Shown: positions 12,155 to 23,650 of the stretch, piece after piece | Layout of the letters: each line of letters starts with the position of its first letter | How positions within the stretch are numbered: the stretch's first letter is position 1 | NCBI GenBank assembly: GCA_008973525.1 | Contig: WACJ01000405.1 | Location: 186,001-250,000 of the forward strand | Reading direction: 5' to 3' | Source of the DNA: Stenopsyche tienmushanensis | Taxonomy: Eukaryota; Arthropoda; Insecta; Trichoptera; Stenopsychidae | DNA length: 64,000 nt | Translations under genes and position numbers: made by a program | The notes under the pieces: model-generated | The model's database searches: none | The model's input: only the letters and a program-made list of their open reading frames with translations | What the model was told of the DNA's origin: nothing

Positions 12155-13525
12155 ATTTTATAATGTTGTGTTTTAAATTTTAGCTGTAAATAAATTTACA
12201 ATTATACAATGTATTTTTATAAACGTCATCAATGTATTTGATTGAATTTTGATAATTTTGAAATAAATGGCTTATTGCGTATGAAAATAAAATTATTATA
12301 ATAGTTGTCTGTTTGGCGACGAATTTAAAAATAACGCAATTCTAGCGAAATAAATTTGAACAACAGGCTTGTCAAGCATAGAGCAAACAATTTGTTTTGC
12401 AATGCTTTGCATGTTTTTCCTGTGCGTTCCCACGGAAATACAAATGACAGCCAAAATTACATTTAGGCTTTATTAACATAATGTTGAGCGATTGATTTTG
12501 CTGGCAAAACAAGCAGCATTTCATCTCGTTTACTGAAGTATATTTTGTTGGAAAAACATTATTTTGGTTAGGTAGTGGCCCGCATGACTGAAAATAAATA
12601 CGCAGGTACTTGATTAAAAATAACGAGGATGAAGTTCAATTGATGCTTCATGTTGATGAAATATTTTTGTTCGAAAGCAATTAACACCTTTTTACGGAGA
12701 TAAAATTGGAAAAAAGCTCATATAGGCTAGTCGGTGCTTGCATCTGTGGATTTAAGCACCTGTATTTTTTCGCTTTTTAAAGGCTAAAAATCACCATCAT
12801 GGAGTCTCGTTTGAATATTTAAGCCCGACGAGCGTTATGGATCTGATGTGAAATTATTTGAACCGTGAAAAAGGTAGGCTTTGACCAAAGGCTTTCGAGC
12901 TGGGGGTGCGGTCAGACGAACCCGGGCCTGGTCAAAGTCATTAAGGTTGGGCCTGGGTTCGAACAAGCGTTTCATTAAAACACCCGGCTTTAGTTGGGCC
13001 TGCTCAAATTATTGTCTTGTTTGCAAATAGGTGAGTCAGAAGCTCCGGTGGTATTACGTTTCATCCCACGAATGGCTGAGATTTCAGCAAGTAATTTCGG
13101 CATCGAAACAACGACTACGGACTCACATGCGAATATATTCAATGAGAGAACTATTCTATAATAGAGCCAATTTACATCTAAATCTAGGAATAGGTCCAAT
13201 TTTGTGTTACATGTGAGGGCTTTTGCAACTAATTGATTTCGAGATCGTCTTTGTATTTCACCATGCGATTGTGAACTTGGATTGTAAATTGGAAATGCTT
13301 CAAATATTATCTGTTCTGATTTGTTTTTGATATTAAATGCAGACCCAGGGGTTAACATATTGGAATTTATCACAAACTACATTATTGACAGTGCATCGTG
13401 AAGCGATGTGAAATCTGTATAATATGATGTTGATTCATAACATGGAAAAGCTTATTACGATTGTGAAATATCGAGTGATGGCCATATGACTTATTTCTAA
13501 ACTAATAAATTAATCTAATATTTAA
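12155..13525. other. No gene seen; GGGCCTG cluster inside
   Basis: A minus-strand frame of 127 codons (12990-13373) and an overlapping plus-strand frame show no domain and read on both strands, as chance frames do. At 12925-13010 three GGGCCTG words (GGGCCTGGTCAAA, GGGCCTGGGTTCGAA, GGGCCTGCTCAAA) form a local cluster that might be a transposon end. Confidence 0.45.
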
Positions 13526-13526
13526 A

Positions 13527-13890
13527 AATTAATCTCTCTTTGTTCGTATGTCGTATTGTCTAATATACAAAAAAAACAATTGCAATAAAACTTTGTTAAC
13601 TTACTGTTTACACCTGCGGAAATAACATAAGCATAGTAAAAATATTGTATGGATGCACCATGTTGGCGCATATTAGTCTGGTTTAATAAAGTTTGGGCTG
13701 CGGGGACGGGGAGAGAAAGGATGCGCGCATAATATGGTGGTTAAATCGATGTTCGAGATGAAAACGAGTGTGCATATGGATCCCAGCTCTTCGGCTCGCG
13801 CTACACGTGACCTGAAGCAATAAACCACGTATTGCGTTTCTTTTCTAAAAAAATAATAAACGCTTATGGTATTGCAATGCATGCCGGGTA
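13527..13890 (+). repeat. Second copy of the 278-545 repeat, interrupted
   Basis: ATTAATCTCTCTTTGTTCGTATG, AATTGCAATAAAACTTTGTT, AATAACATAAGCATAGTAAA and AAATATT match the left-end repeat. The copy is then broken by about 170-180 bp of GC-richer, unrelated sequence (about 13675-13850), after which GGTATTGCAATGCATGCCGGG resumes the match to 522-536. Confidence 0.5.
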
Positions 13891-13952
13891 TTCGCAAGTA
13901 TAAAATAAATAATAAAATTCTAAACAATTTTTAAAATAATTCATAGATTTCA

Positions 13953-14340
13953 TTAACCTTTTAAGGAGTGAGTCCATTGTAAATGAACACTGTTGATAGC
14001 ATACAAGATCACATCATTTTGTCCTGTTTTAGAAGGAAATGATAATTGGATAAAGACTCATTCAACAAGCAGCGATAACACTGTCGATAGCACAAAGTAT
14101 TCGGTAATTTATTTGGGTAAACAAATAACACGCTTGAAATCGAAATCATTATTAGTGGATTAATTTGTGCTAACGATCTATACAATCATGCGATGTATGC
14201 GGGAAAGCTCTCCGTCTCTGTCTCCCGAACTGTACGCTCTCTCTCTGTATCTGTCTGTCTCTGAGCTCAATGTACAAGAGTGCTATTTGGAATAAGCGGA
14301 GGGATCCCAGGCCCTGGGATAGTACTCCTTTTGGGGTTAC
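13953..14340 (+). mobile_element. piggyBac-type MITE, copy 1
   Basis: Starts TTAACCTTTTAAGGAGTGAG and ends ACTCCTTTTGGGGTTAC. These are inverted ends adjoining a TTAA site, with the right site decayed to TTAC. The 388 bp between align with the MITEs at 24285-24583 and 30074-30583 over most of their length (GTTGATAGCATACAAGA, CAAGCAGCGATAACACTGTCG, a CTCTGTCTC-rich tract, GAGCTCAATGTACAAGAGTG). There is no open transposase frame. The TTAA site and the CC-starting ends fit piggyBac elements, whose transposase would have to act in trans. Confidence 0.65.
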
Positions 14341-15288
14341 GAAATTGTAAAATATCACCTATTCCAATAATTTCTTCTTGTTATACTAATAAAAGTACCA
14401 AAAATAAACAAAATTTTGATTATTATTTTTACTCAGTTTGTATCTATCGAGTCACGGTTCATGAAACACACATTTTTAATTACCATTAAAGAGTGAATTA
14501 CAACTAAAATAGAATATTTTTTTCGTATTTAAATCAATATATTTTGATGTACATATTTGTCTATCTTGTAACGCTAAGTGCAAAAGTTTTTTTATCCAAG
14601 AGATATAATGTCTCCAGGGGGCCATTTCATGACAGCCTCATCCATTTTTTTATTCTATGCGTTCATTTCATTCTCAGCTTTAATACTTAATGCTTGCCTC
14701 GTTTTAGTATTTATATATCGGTCAATTTATGACAAACTTAATTTATGATATCATATTTTCATCTCAAGTAAAGCAGAAGACGCAATCTCAATTTATTCAT
14801 TGATAGATTTCAATCAGAATACTACCACTTCTTTTAATTGGGATTTTTATAGGTATAGTTTTTGCTTTTATCAGAAAATTACTTATCAACAAGTATAATA
14901 AAATACAACATTCTTCAAGCTTTTATGTCTAGTCTGGATTCTATTTTTTTGTCTGAGAGAGCTTTGGAAAATTTGATAGGTGTGCGAGCAATATGATACC
15001 ACTGTCGTTCCAATAATATACCGAGAATTATGGTTGGAAAAACTCCGTCATGTTGTTTTGCCAACGCTGTTTTTGGGGAGGTAAGATGAAATGCACCCCA
15101 ATGTATGTTTATATAAAGCTTTGGCAGAGATATGAAACTAATATTGAATAATTAATATCTGTTTGAATTTCAGATTGAAATTTTTGTTACCCATAGAAGA
15201 CGTACATGATAATATTGGACAAATATTTAATAAAACTTATGGAAATTTTGCATCGAATTTAAAAATTATTTATATACTTTATAAATAT
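14341..15288. other. No gene seen
   Basis: AT-rich DNA between two transposons; no repeat, motif or credible frame recognised. Confidence 0.5.
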
Positions 15289-15991
15289 TAGGGTGTCCCA
15301 TAAGTTTCTTTCGTTTTCATATTAAGAAAAAAATAAACAATAATTTGTATTACATCAAAATTGATTGAATAATATATAATCCATTCTGTTCTATTAACTT
15401 TCCCTATATCTCTGGAAGCCTTGTATTATATTACCTTCTTGCCAAAATTTCCCAGGTTTGTTGACAAAATATTGATCAAGGTACATTTTTATGTCATTTT
15501 TTTATATTAAAATTTTTAGCACGTAAAGAATTTTTCAATGAAAGAACTAAATAATAATATGAAGGGGCAATGTCTTTAGATTGTCTAATTGAAAACAATA
15601 TTTTGTTGAATTGATCGTTTCACATTGCTGAATTAGCTCATAATAAACTACCCCCTTCTAGTCCCACCAAATGAATAGCAAAACTTTTTTTGGATGTAGG
15701 CCGGGTTTAGCTATAGTAAAAGCTTCTGTACCCTTGGTCCAAGACTGTTTACGTTGGATATTCTCATAGAGTATCCAACTTTCCTCTTCAAAAAATGTTG
15801 GCTATTATGTCATTGGAGAAGAAGATGTTGCATGTTGAAATACGCTGAAGTTTATTTGAGTCAGTCAGTTCATGAGGAAGCCACACATTTGAACGATTGA
15901 TGTAGCCCAATTTTGTCAGATGATTATGGACGAATGTTCGTGGAATTTTTAACTTGTTAGCATTTGCGAAAAAAACTTATGGGACAACCTA
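15289..15991 (-). mobile_element. Degenerate mariner, lineage C
   Basis: The ends AGGGTGTCCCATAAGTTTCT (left) and AAACTTATGGGACAACCTAAT (right) are inverted repeats flanked by TA. The minus strand encodes a broken transposase. QSWTKGTEAFTIAKPGLHPK followed by KVLLFIWWD and GVVYYELI is the central mariner block before and around W-W-D-x-K-G. The end near 15400-15470 reads PGKFWQEGNIIQGFQR-like, matching the C-terminus. Total length is about 0.7 kb, so roughly half is deleted; the catalytic HDN and SPD blocks were not found. Stops and frameshifts make it inactive. Confidence 0.8.
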
Positions 15992-17268
15992 ATACTTACG
16001 TATTCTACGTGATTAATATTACAAAAAAATATGCCGTGGAACGTGGTTCAAAAAAGGTATAAATGATTTTCGCATTGCATTCATAACAATGCATCTCACC
16101 CAAAATATTTCGGTATTTCACGTTGTTAATACCACTGTCTGTGTTCGTCGTATTTCCACGAAACGTCCGACGCAAGCTCCCAAACGGGAGCTTTTTTAAT
16201 TTAATTGAACCAACCCGGCTTTTTCATGGTCTAAAATAATATTTTTTACGGCATTGCAATGCTTTAAAAGGAAAACAAAGAAAATTTTATGCGCCGGGCT
16301 TTGTTTACGTGTGGACGGATATGCTTGACACGTCCGCTCCATAAAAGCATGGCCTTAGGGGTTGTTGCTGAAACAAAGACATTTGTTCGATCACAGAGAA
16401 AAATGGACTGACGTTGGTGAACAATGATTTTTAATGCAAATTTCAGTTTACACCTTCATTAATCATGATTTTCAAAAGAGTGGCACAGATTGTAATTTTC
16501 ATTTAAAAATAGTCACACAAAGAACTAACTGCACTTTAATTAAGACACGTCGCTTATGTTTCATATAATATTCGATGCTTTAATATAGCTTTAAATTGTG
16601 TCTGCTTTGGTAAATGCTTTCTTCGTAATATTTAATTCATAAATGTAAAGTAAAAATCATCAAAAAATGTTATAATGAAGGGAACTATGTAGAAATGTTA
16701 ATAAGATACTCTATTTGTATTTATATACACCACAATAAATTTGTACAGCAAAATTCCGGGTTATATTTGAATCTCCCTTCCTACATCGGAAAGAGATCAG
16801 CCAAAGTATTTTTGGGTCTGAACTTTTTTCCGATTGCCCTTAGGGATCTATTATCCACAAAAATATTTTATTTTAACACTTAGGGTCCCACTGAATTCCG
16901 GCGAGTAATGTAATCTCGCACAATTCTACCCATTTTTTTATTCACAAAAATGCTCATAACTCGTTTTGTATTAATGCTAATTTAGTATAGTGTATAAGTT
17001 TTTAAAATTGAATTGAATCATAAATAAATCTATCAAGATAAATTCAAAATCCATAGATTTGGAGATTCATATATTTATATGAAAATTAAGCAATAATGAA
17101 AAATGTGTATATAAAATGTATATTTTAAAATTCGTTCTAATTTCTGAAAGAAATATATTTATGTATCTTGTATTCCATTTTTTTAAGATTGGGGTGGATG
17201 ATTAGGGTTATGTTGTTATACTCATAAATAATAAATAGATTTAGGTGCAGTTTATGTGTAATTACTAT
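15992..17268. other. No gene seen
   Basis: AT-rich DNA. The segment 16730-16800 is related to 3535-3600. A short hairpin, AAGCTCCCAAACGGGAGCTT (16169-16188), is followed by T-rich sequence. Nothing else can be named. Confidence 0.45.
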
Positions 17269-17430
17269 CGGGTCAGTCCAAAGGTTCGTGCGCATTTTGG
17301 GAAAATTTTAAATGATTTTAATCAATGATATATTTTCCTCCGCTATCTACAATTTCTCGCCATAGCACTGGTAGCTTTTTAATTTCATTGCTGTAGAAAG
17401 ACACTGAGTTTGCTGCCAAATTTCAATCGC
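17269..17430 (-). mobile_element. Mariner terminal fragment, lineage D
   Basis: Begins GGGTCAGTCCAAAGGTTCGT, the style of a mariner terminal repeat. The minus strand then reads SFYSNEIKKLPVLWREIVDS and G-G-K-Y-I-I, which is the standard mariner transposase C-terminus (x-I-x-K-L-P-x-x-W-x-x-x-V-D-x-x-G-x-Y). The element stops abruptly at about 17430, where the hAT-like element begins. Only one end and about 30 codons survive. Confidence 0.75.
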
Positions 17431-18085
17431 GGGATTTCGGGATTGCATTAGACTATCCCGGGATCAGTCCCGGGATCTCGGAACTGGGATTTTCAATAGT
17501 TTAAGAAATTACATCAATTACGTCATTTATACTGGATCTGATTTTGGAAGCCAGGCAACCTGCTGCTGAAAATGTACGCTCATCCTCCATTCTTGTTGGA
17601 GGCATCGTCATCAGATATTTAAATGCTAGTTCGAGTTGATGACCGCGTGAGCCTCTATTTTCGTATAAAACCATCAATGCGACTGATAAAATTCCTTTCT
17701 GCTGAGACTCGGACTAAAACTCGCGAAATTCTCGATTTCCTGACAAATTATTTATTTTCGTTGCTGCAGATGAATACTTTTATACTACAATACTTTAATG
17801 TGATTCATTATTATATTACGGAGGAATAAAAAAAATCTGAACCCCGTATCTATTATATTTCATATCGATATCATCATTATTAGAGTCGAGGTGTAGTAAA
17901 TACATCACCGGTGGGGAAAGGTAAATATAACAATTTAAAAAACATATATGTACTGTATATATGAATATATAGATTAGCCAGTTACTGCCCCTAGAAGTCG
18001 CTTAAATTCGCCAATTAGTAGTTACGCCACTGTTTTCAAGCGTCCAGTTTTTGGCGGAAATGTCTCGATTTAGTAGCCTTCATCC
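17431..18085 (-). mobile_element. hAT transposon relic with dimerisation-domain tail
   Basis: The minus strand encodes PPTRMEDERTFSAAGCLASK followed by IRSSINDVIDVIS and a stop (about 17507-17610). This is the hAT C-terminal dimerisation signature (P-x-S-E-R-x-F-S-x-A-G-x-x-x-x-x-R-S-x-L). Beyond it lies a cluster of CCCGGGATC words (17430-17490). The stretch 17590-18080 has no intact frame but aligns well with 47185-47660, so a non-autonomous or decayed hAT family is present in at least two copies. The catalytic core is absent. Confidence 0.6.
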
Positions 18086-18148
18086 AAAAAAGCCATTGGA
18101 TCGATTCCAACTAGATTAAATTATTTTTTGCAGATTATATGATATAAG
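18086..18148. other. Spacer
   Basis: Short sequence between the hAT relic and the direct repeat; nothing seen. Confidence 0.4.
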
Positions 18149-18267
18149 AGTCTTCTCCCGATAGTCGGAGGTAAAACGACTCGGCGCTCGATACGCTTTG
18201 CGAAAATAATTCGTTTCTGTGATACGTTGAGTTCTTTCTGTGACTTGTCGGCACCTCACCGCCGGGG
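18149..18267 (+). repeat. Direct repeat, unit 1
   Basis: About 110 bp (AGTCTTCTCCCGATAGTCGG through TGACTTGTCGGCACC and on to GCCGGGG) is repeated almost without change at 18547-18667. The spacing is 398 bp. It is GC-richer than its surroundings. Such near-identity amid heavily decayed repeats means the duplication is recent. Confidence 0.8.
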
Positions 18268-18546
18268 CTGCGCCCTCCGACAGGGCCCCCTTCATCAGTA
18301 AGACCGTTTCATCTTGTCCTAACGAAAATTACACGCGAAACATTATAATATAATGCTAAATTTTATTACATCTCATCCTTCGTTATCGCCTAAACACGCG
18401 GCTTATGGCAAACATCGAAATTCAAAGAAATGCATTTTTTGTGCCTTTCTTTTCTCTACCTCCAGTGGGCCGTTCCCAATCGACGCTTAACTGTAATACA
18501 ATTAAGGACTTAAAAACCTTTCAATAATTGTCAAAGTTTAACATTC

Positions 18547-18667
18547 AGTCTTCTCCCGATAGTCGGAGGTAAAACGACTCGGCGCTCGATACGCTTTGCG
18601 AAAATAATTCGTTTCTGTGATACGTTGAGTTCTTTCTGTGACTTGTCGGCACCCTCAACGCCGGGGA
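18547..18667 (+). repeat. Direct repeat, unit 2
   Basis: Second copy of the 18149 unit. It diverges only near the end (GCACCCTCAACGCCGGGG against GCACCTCACCGCCGGGG), after which a run of C residues begins. A TATA-like box follows about 70 bp downstream. Confidence 0.8.
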
Positions 18668-18900
18668 CCCCCCCCCCCTGCACTCTCCCTCGCGCAAGTT
18701 CATTCGTACGCTCTGACGAAACGCCGACTACACTTGTATATAAAATTCGCGAGTGACGCCGAAAAACATTGTTTTTACGACATCTGCACAAAAAATGGAA
18801 CATCTTCACCGCGTCACTTGAGAGGAACTACAACAAGGATAATAACGCAAGTAAGATCATAATAATCCAAGCTTCCAAGGTAAGTGAAGTAACAAATACT
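18668..18900 (+). promoter_or_regulatory. Promoter-like segment with TATA box and splice-donor-like site
   Basis: GC-rich leader, then GTATATAAAATTCGCG at about 18737-18752. About 145 bp downstream is AAG-GTAAGTGAAG near 18879, a near-perfect 5' splice site. This could be the 5' end of a transcribed element whose upstream repeat unit acts as a promoter, or a non-coding first exon of a host gene. Connectin does need an upstream exon, but nothing ties the two together. Inference only. Confidence 0.3.
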
Positions 18901-19430
18901 CGCACACATCCGTCTCCTACTATCACATAAACGCGGGAACACTGGGAGCAAAATGCTTTTTCGACTGCTCCCATAATACAATCTTGACTATAAAACTATT
19001 TGATATGGACCTGACTATTTGATATTACTTGATACCTGACTTCTACTATTCGTTTCAGCTATGTCTATATATTTGTTTCCAGTTACTCCCAGTCTGACCG
19101 ATTAAATATTATTTGATTGTGCCCGGTAGACACTAAACGTCAAAGTTCGAATACTGTGATGCGACATAACTACCCCTTGCTAATACAATTTGACTAATAC
19201 TTTTGCGGCCTAACCACATTTGACTACTCCTAACTATTATACTTATACGATTTTATGTATTTTAACTATTGGCCACTTGACTAGTACCTTTTTACAGAGT
19301 AGATACTTAAATACTCTTCTAACAGCAAGCTGATACCCAGTTTATATACTATTCATTGCTTTTTATACGAATCTTAACTTGCATGTCGCTCGTTGTCTCT
19401 TGCATGATCTTCCCTACTTAGCAGTATGGA
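18900..19430 (+). other. Strand-biased stretch rich in ACTAT / TTGACTA words
   Basis: The plus strand is C/T/A-rich and G-poor, with recurring TGACTATTTGA, TTGACTAATAC, TTTGACTACTCC, AACTATT and ACTATTATACTT-like words at irregular spacing. No reading frame is credible. It resembles a decayed simple repeat or the untranslated leader of a retroelement. Confidence 0.35.
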
Positions 19431-19439
19431 ACTCGAGGA

Positions 19440-20125
19440 ACCTCACCGGTTCGGATCCGAGAGGCTCTAGGAACGGAGCAGGAACAAGAAGAACACCAAG
19501 AAGATGGCCTCGAGGAGATGCATTTGATGATCTTTACTTTGCAACGAAAAACAACATTGTCTTCCGTTGACTTCTATATCGTTTTGTAATCGCCGAACTG
19601 AGAGGGGCAACCTGAAAAAATGGCGAAACCACTCAGTTTCGAATTCGCTCGGGTAAGTTGTACGGTGACGGGGAGACACCCTCAGTTGGTGTAGGAGCGA
19701 ATCCGAGATGCACTTAAGCGTCTCGTATGTCTTCACCCTACCCCGGCAACGCCCTAGCGAGGAAAGGGGGGACTGGACTCCTTGTACTCCAGAAAGCCCT
19801 TTCCAGTAGAGTCAAAAAGGTCGTCTAGAGTAGTTTTCCACCACCTCCCTATGAAAACTACGCAGTCTTTACAAACTCCCCAAACTCCTTATCGAGACGT
19901 TCGCGAAAGTGTTCGTCAATACGCTCACTCAGGATACCCGTTGGGTGAGCGTTCAAAATAAAACTCGGTGGTAATGCTACCTTCAATATCGAGCGAATGA
20001 GGAGGTGAATGTATGATACAGATGAAATGGATGTAACCCCTTTCCTATGAATGGATATTGAAGAGGCCCATAGTTCTGTAGTGGACTGTTAGTGGCTGCG
20101 CTATGATGATGATATGATATAAAAA
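19440..20125 (+). mobile_element. LINE-like 3' end, copy 1
   Basis: The segment from about 19500 to 20125 matches the reverse complement of 33035-33620 throughout. Examples are GCGAATCCGAGATGCA / GCGAATCCAAGATGCA, AGAAAGCCCTTTCCAGTA, CCTTCAATATCGAGCGAA and GTGGACTGTTAGTGGCTGCG / GTGGACTATTATGACTGCAC. Both copies end in ATG triplets. A fixed 3' end with a triplet tail and a variable 5' end are expected of target-primed non-LTR retrotransposons such as RTE-like elements. One frame ends PLGERSK-stop, and the other copy ends PLDERSK-stop. No reverse transcriptase remains. Confidence 0.6.
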
Positions 20126-20129
20126 ATTA

Positions 20130-23100
20130 CTATGATATATTTTATACAAATTGCGAAAAATTTAAAGTAATTCTAAGATTTAGCGCTTTATCTGGCTTAA
20201 TTTTTTTTTAAAGGCAGCATCGAAATAATAATTAATTTGATTGATAATAAAGGAACAAGTCGCTTGGGACATGATTCTGTGAATATTCACATTGTTGATG
20301 TTTTTTTTGGTTGTATATTGTGGTGTCAAATTTAGTCTTTGTGTTAAATACAGAAGTTGTGAACAACACTCCCCTTCACTACGTCGCCTATAACTCAATT
20401 ATGCTCCAGTCAAAAACAGTAATTTAAATTCTCCCGAATAACTCGATGATATAAGGCATTTTTGGAATCTGAATCGAAGTAATTTAGGGATGCGCGTGGC
20501 CAGATCGTGCCTGCAGAAAAGAGCGAAGGCGCAAGAATCAGGGGCGGATTTTCCAAATTGCGAAAATATATCAAAGTTGTAAGTTACACGGGGAGCCGGT
20601 GGATTTTCTCCCGGGCGGAATTTTATAAATTATTACGTTTGTTCTGAGTAAAACGAAGGAAAGGAAGAATGAGGAATTGCCCCGCGGAACGAATGTGGTC
20701 GCCGATAACTTTATCGTCTTGATTTTGTGCGATTAAACGGATCCCGGGATGAGATATTTCGGGACGGGGCGCCAATGATAAAACTTTTCCAATGAAAGCT
20801 CCAGGCTGCTGAAATATGAAAATGTCCCCTTTTTTCGAATCGGATTCATGGAGGCCTAATATCTATTAATCGCCCCCGGAAGATGATCGGTTGTCGGATT
20901 AACGATAACAATTTTTCGCGATGGGAATATCCCGTCTTTCTGAGGTTATATATAAATCAGTATCGCATTGCGAATGAATCTCGCACTTGGATGAAGCCGA
21001 AGGCTTTATTGATCACAGGTTTACCACCATCAATCAGACTTCTCTATTTCATTGGGAAAACGCCGAAATACATTACCTTTGTGTGAAAAGGGTTCGGACA
21101 TATCTGGATCTGTGTATTGCGATACATGCTCTCATTTGAAAACGTATGCATATATCGTGAATGGGCGCACGTTTTTGGTTCCAATTTAATGCTAAAAAGT
21201 ATTTGATATACCAAAATTTACGATTGACAGCCTTGCGAGTACACCACTGGCGGCTTTGCCCATTAATCGTCAACCTATGTGTTACATTTATTTGACAGGA
21301 GCTACGGTCCATGTTGGCATAAGCCGCAGAGTGCTGATCGAATTCGCTTGGCTTATCTACTACACTATTTTAAAGCTGTATCATCTCAGAAAAAAAATGC
21401 ATAGAAAATTGCTTACTTTCTGGATATTTATCACCTTGGCCAACCTTTCACACACACATTTCGTTATTTCCGTCTATCCTGGGCCTCTTTCGTCCAACAT
21501 CCTAGACCTAGACGTGGAATATCTTTGCTTATCTGACCATCATCATCTGGTATGTATTTGGTACACGTGTGGAAGAATCTGAATCCTGTTTATTTCTTAT
21601 ATTTCTTATATATATATATATATATATATATTATATTTCATATAGATATTCCCATTGCTAGCTATAGCAAATACAACATTTGAAACTTCCAGGAACCAAG
21701 AACATTCACTTACACTAATATATTTATCAAAGATTATCTTTATCATTAATCAAAACTGTATCATATGCAAATTGTTTACTTAATAAAAGACCGCTGCTTG
21801 TCATACTATATCGAAGGCTTTTTCAATGTCTAGACACATCATTTGTGCACATGTTCGTTCATTGATTTAAAATTCAACTTTCCAAAAATCTTTCAAAGTA
21901 CATTATCAAATACTATTTTAATGTTGATGTACCGCTAAAAATTCTCCTGATTTATAAATAAAAGTTTCCATAGATTAGTTCGCGATATTCTAGATGAAAA
22001 TCGTAATTGAATATCGGTAACAAATATTTTTTTCTCGGCAATGTTTGCGAATCCCAATCGAATAGTAAAGTAAATATCCTTGAGGTAAAGGACCGTCTTA
22101 TTAAAGGTCAAATACCTATTTCGTGATGCTTGATAAAATAAATCTGAACATTTTAGCAGAGAATGGCATATATATGTTACATATGTTCGTGTTAAAATAT
22201 TAATAAATCGATAGTTGATAATATGCCATCAGTGCAAACTATCCTGATGATGCGCTTAAATTTGAATCTTCAATACAATCGTTTTGAGTATTGAATATCA
22301 TAAATATAATAAAGTGATATATAATCCAGATTGAACGTATATGAGATGATAACCGTTCTATATTCACATCGTAGTCATATATTATCTGCCAGAAGTGCAA
22401 AACTACACGAATACTACGGATTTGTAAATGTAGGTCACATTCGGTTGATACTAGAATTAATCGGGAAGCAATATCAACCCTGTATTGTAATGCTTTCAGC
22501 AAAACGATTTATTTTAGGAACCGGTTGGATTCCATAAAAAGACTATCAGTTGTGTACAGGTGATTTATTCAGGTGACTTTAAATGAATCACAGTAAAGTG
22601 GATTTAGTTCAAGATATCTATGTAACATAGTATTATGCAATAAATATAAAAAGATTAAGATTAAATTACCATAACGAGTAGTCTTAATATATAAATAATA
22701 TTTGTTTGTGTCTTACATTTCTACATTTTATTTTTATTCAGCAAGAAATAAAAAATACATTTTTTGTTATGAGTAATCGAGTTGAAAAAATACGTTTTTT
22801 CATTCTACATAAATGTGTAATTTAATAGAGACTTTGGTTAGGGGCAAATGTTTATTTGTGAACAAAAAGCGTAAAGGACGACGCGGTGCCCCGTGAGAAT
22901 TGCGTTGGCGATCACTGGCACAGGGGTTGAAATTTCCAAGCTTCCACGTTAAAAATGAACTTTTCGTTATCTTCCCTTCCGAAAAACAGTCGCTTGTATA
23001 CAATTAATCACACAAATACGGATAAGTAATCTGATCCCATTCAAACATGCCAGTGCTCCTCTGCAGACATTAATTACATGTTATAAGTTGACTGAATGTA

Positions 23101-23430
23101 CGTCCTTGAATAATTTACAAAGCATATATCAATCGAGTTTTAATTGGTCCTTCGGGCCATAAAGCCTTCGGCGTCCTCGCAAAATTGTCTCTGGACAGAT
23201 TTAGAGAAATGCCCGAGATTCATATATTAGCAGTATAAGAAGAATGGCAATATTTAAGCAATCAATTGCCTAATTGGTCTTCTCCCAGGGAGCGACATAA
23301 TTGAGCTATCCAAATAAACGACGGGATTATATAAGAGCGCTTAACGACCAATCATATTGAACAAAATCAACGTTGACATTTTTGTATTCAATTAAAATTC
23401 TGAAATTGATTTACAGCACAACAAAAACAA
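20130..23430. other. Mostly unique non-coding DNA; TA microsatellite
   Basis: The 20460-21100 part is higher in GC than its surroundings and has no repeat relatives in the window, as might be seen for a conserved regulatory block. Frames of up to 108 codons (for example 21256-21582) lack family motifs. A TA run lies at about 21607-21632. Nothing else is identifiable. Confidence 0.4.
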
Positions 23431-23449
23431 TCTTCAATTTGCCAGATTA

Positions 23450-23600
23450 ACAGTGACGCTTTCTGTCTCTCTTCAGACGCAATTTGTGAATTCAACAGTG
23501 TCATCTTGCGGACTAAGAAGGTGGCGGTCTTCGGTTAGCCTTGGCTGCGGAAAGATGTCCTTCCCGCAATCAGATTACTTGACTCAAAAGATCTGCGCTC
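23450..23600 (+). repeat. LTR-like segment, diverged copy
   Basis: CTGTCTCTCTTCAGACGCAA, AACAGTGTCATCTTGCGG, GTCTTCGGTTAGCCTTGGCT and GCGGAAAGATGTCCTTCCCG line up in order with the segment at 23800-24006. It is shorter and more diverged than that copy. Confidence 0.4.
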
Positions 23601-23650
23601 GTGGAAACTCGATTTATGATATTGCGTTGGGTTATTAAGCAAAATAATGT

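Noticed and set aside
12990..13373. 127-codon minus-strand open frame
   Set aside because: No domain; overlapped by an open frame on the other strand; composition not protein-like enough to stand alone.
21256..21582. 108-codon plus-strand frame with hydrophobic stretches
   Set aside because: No homology recognised, no plausible regulatory or splice context, next to a TA microsatellite.
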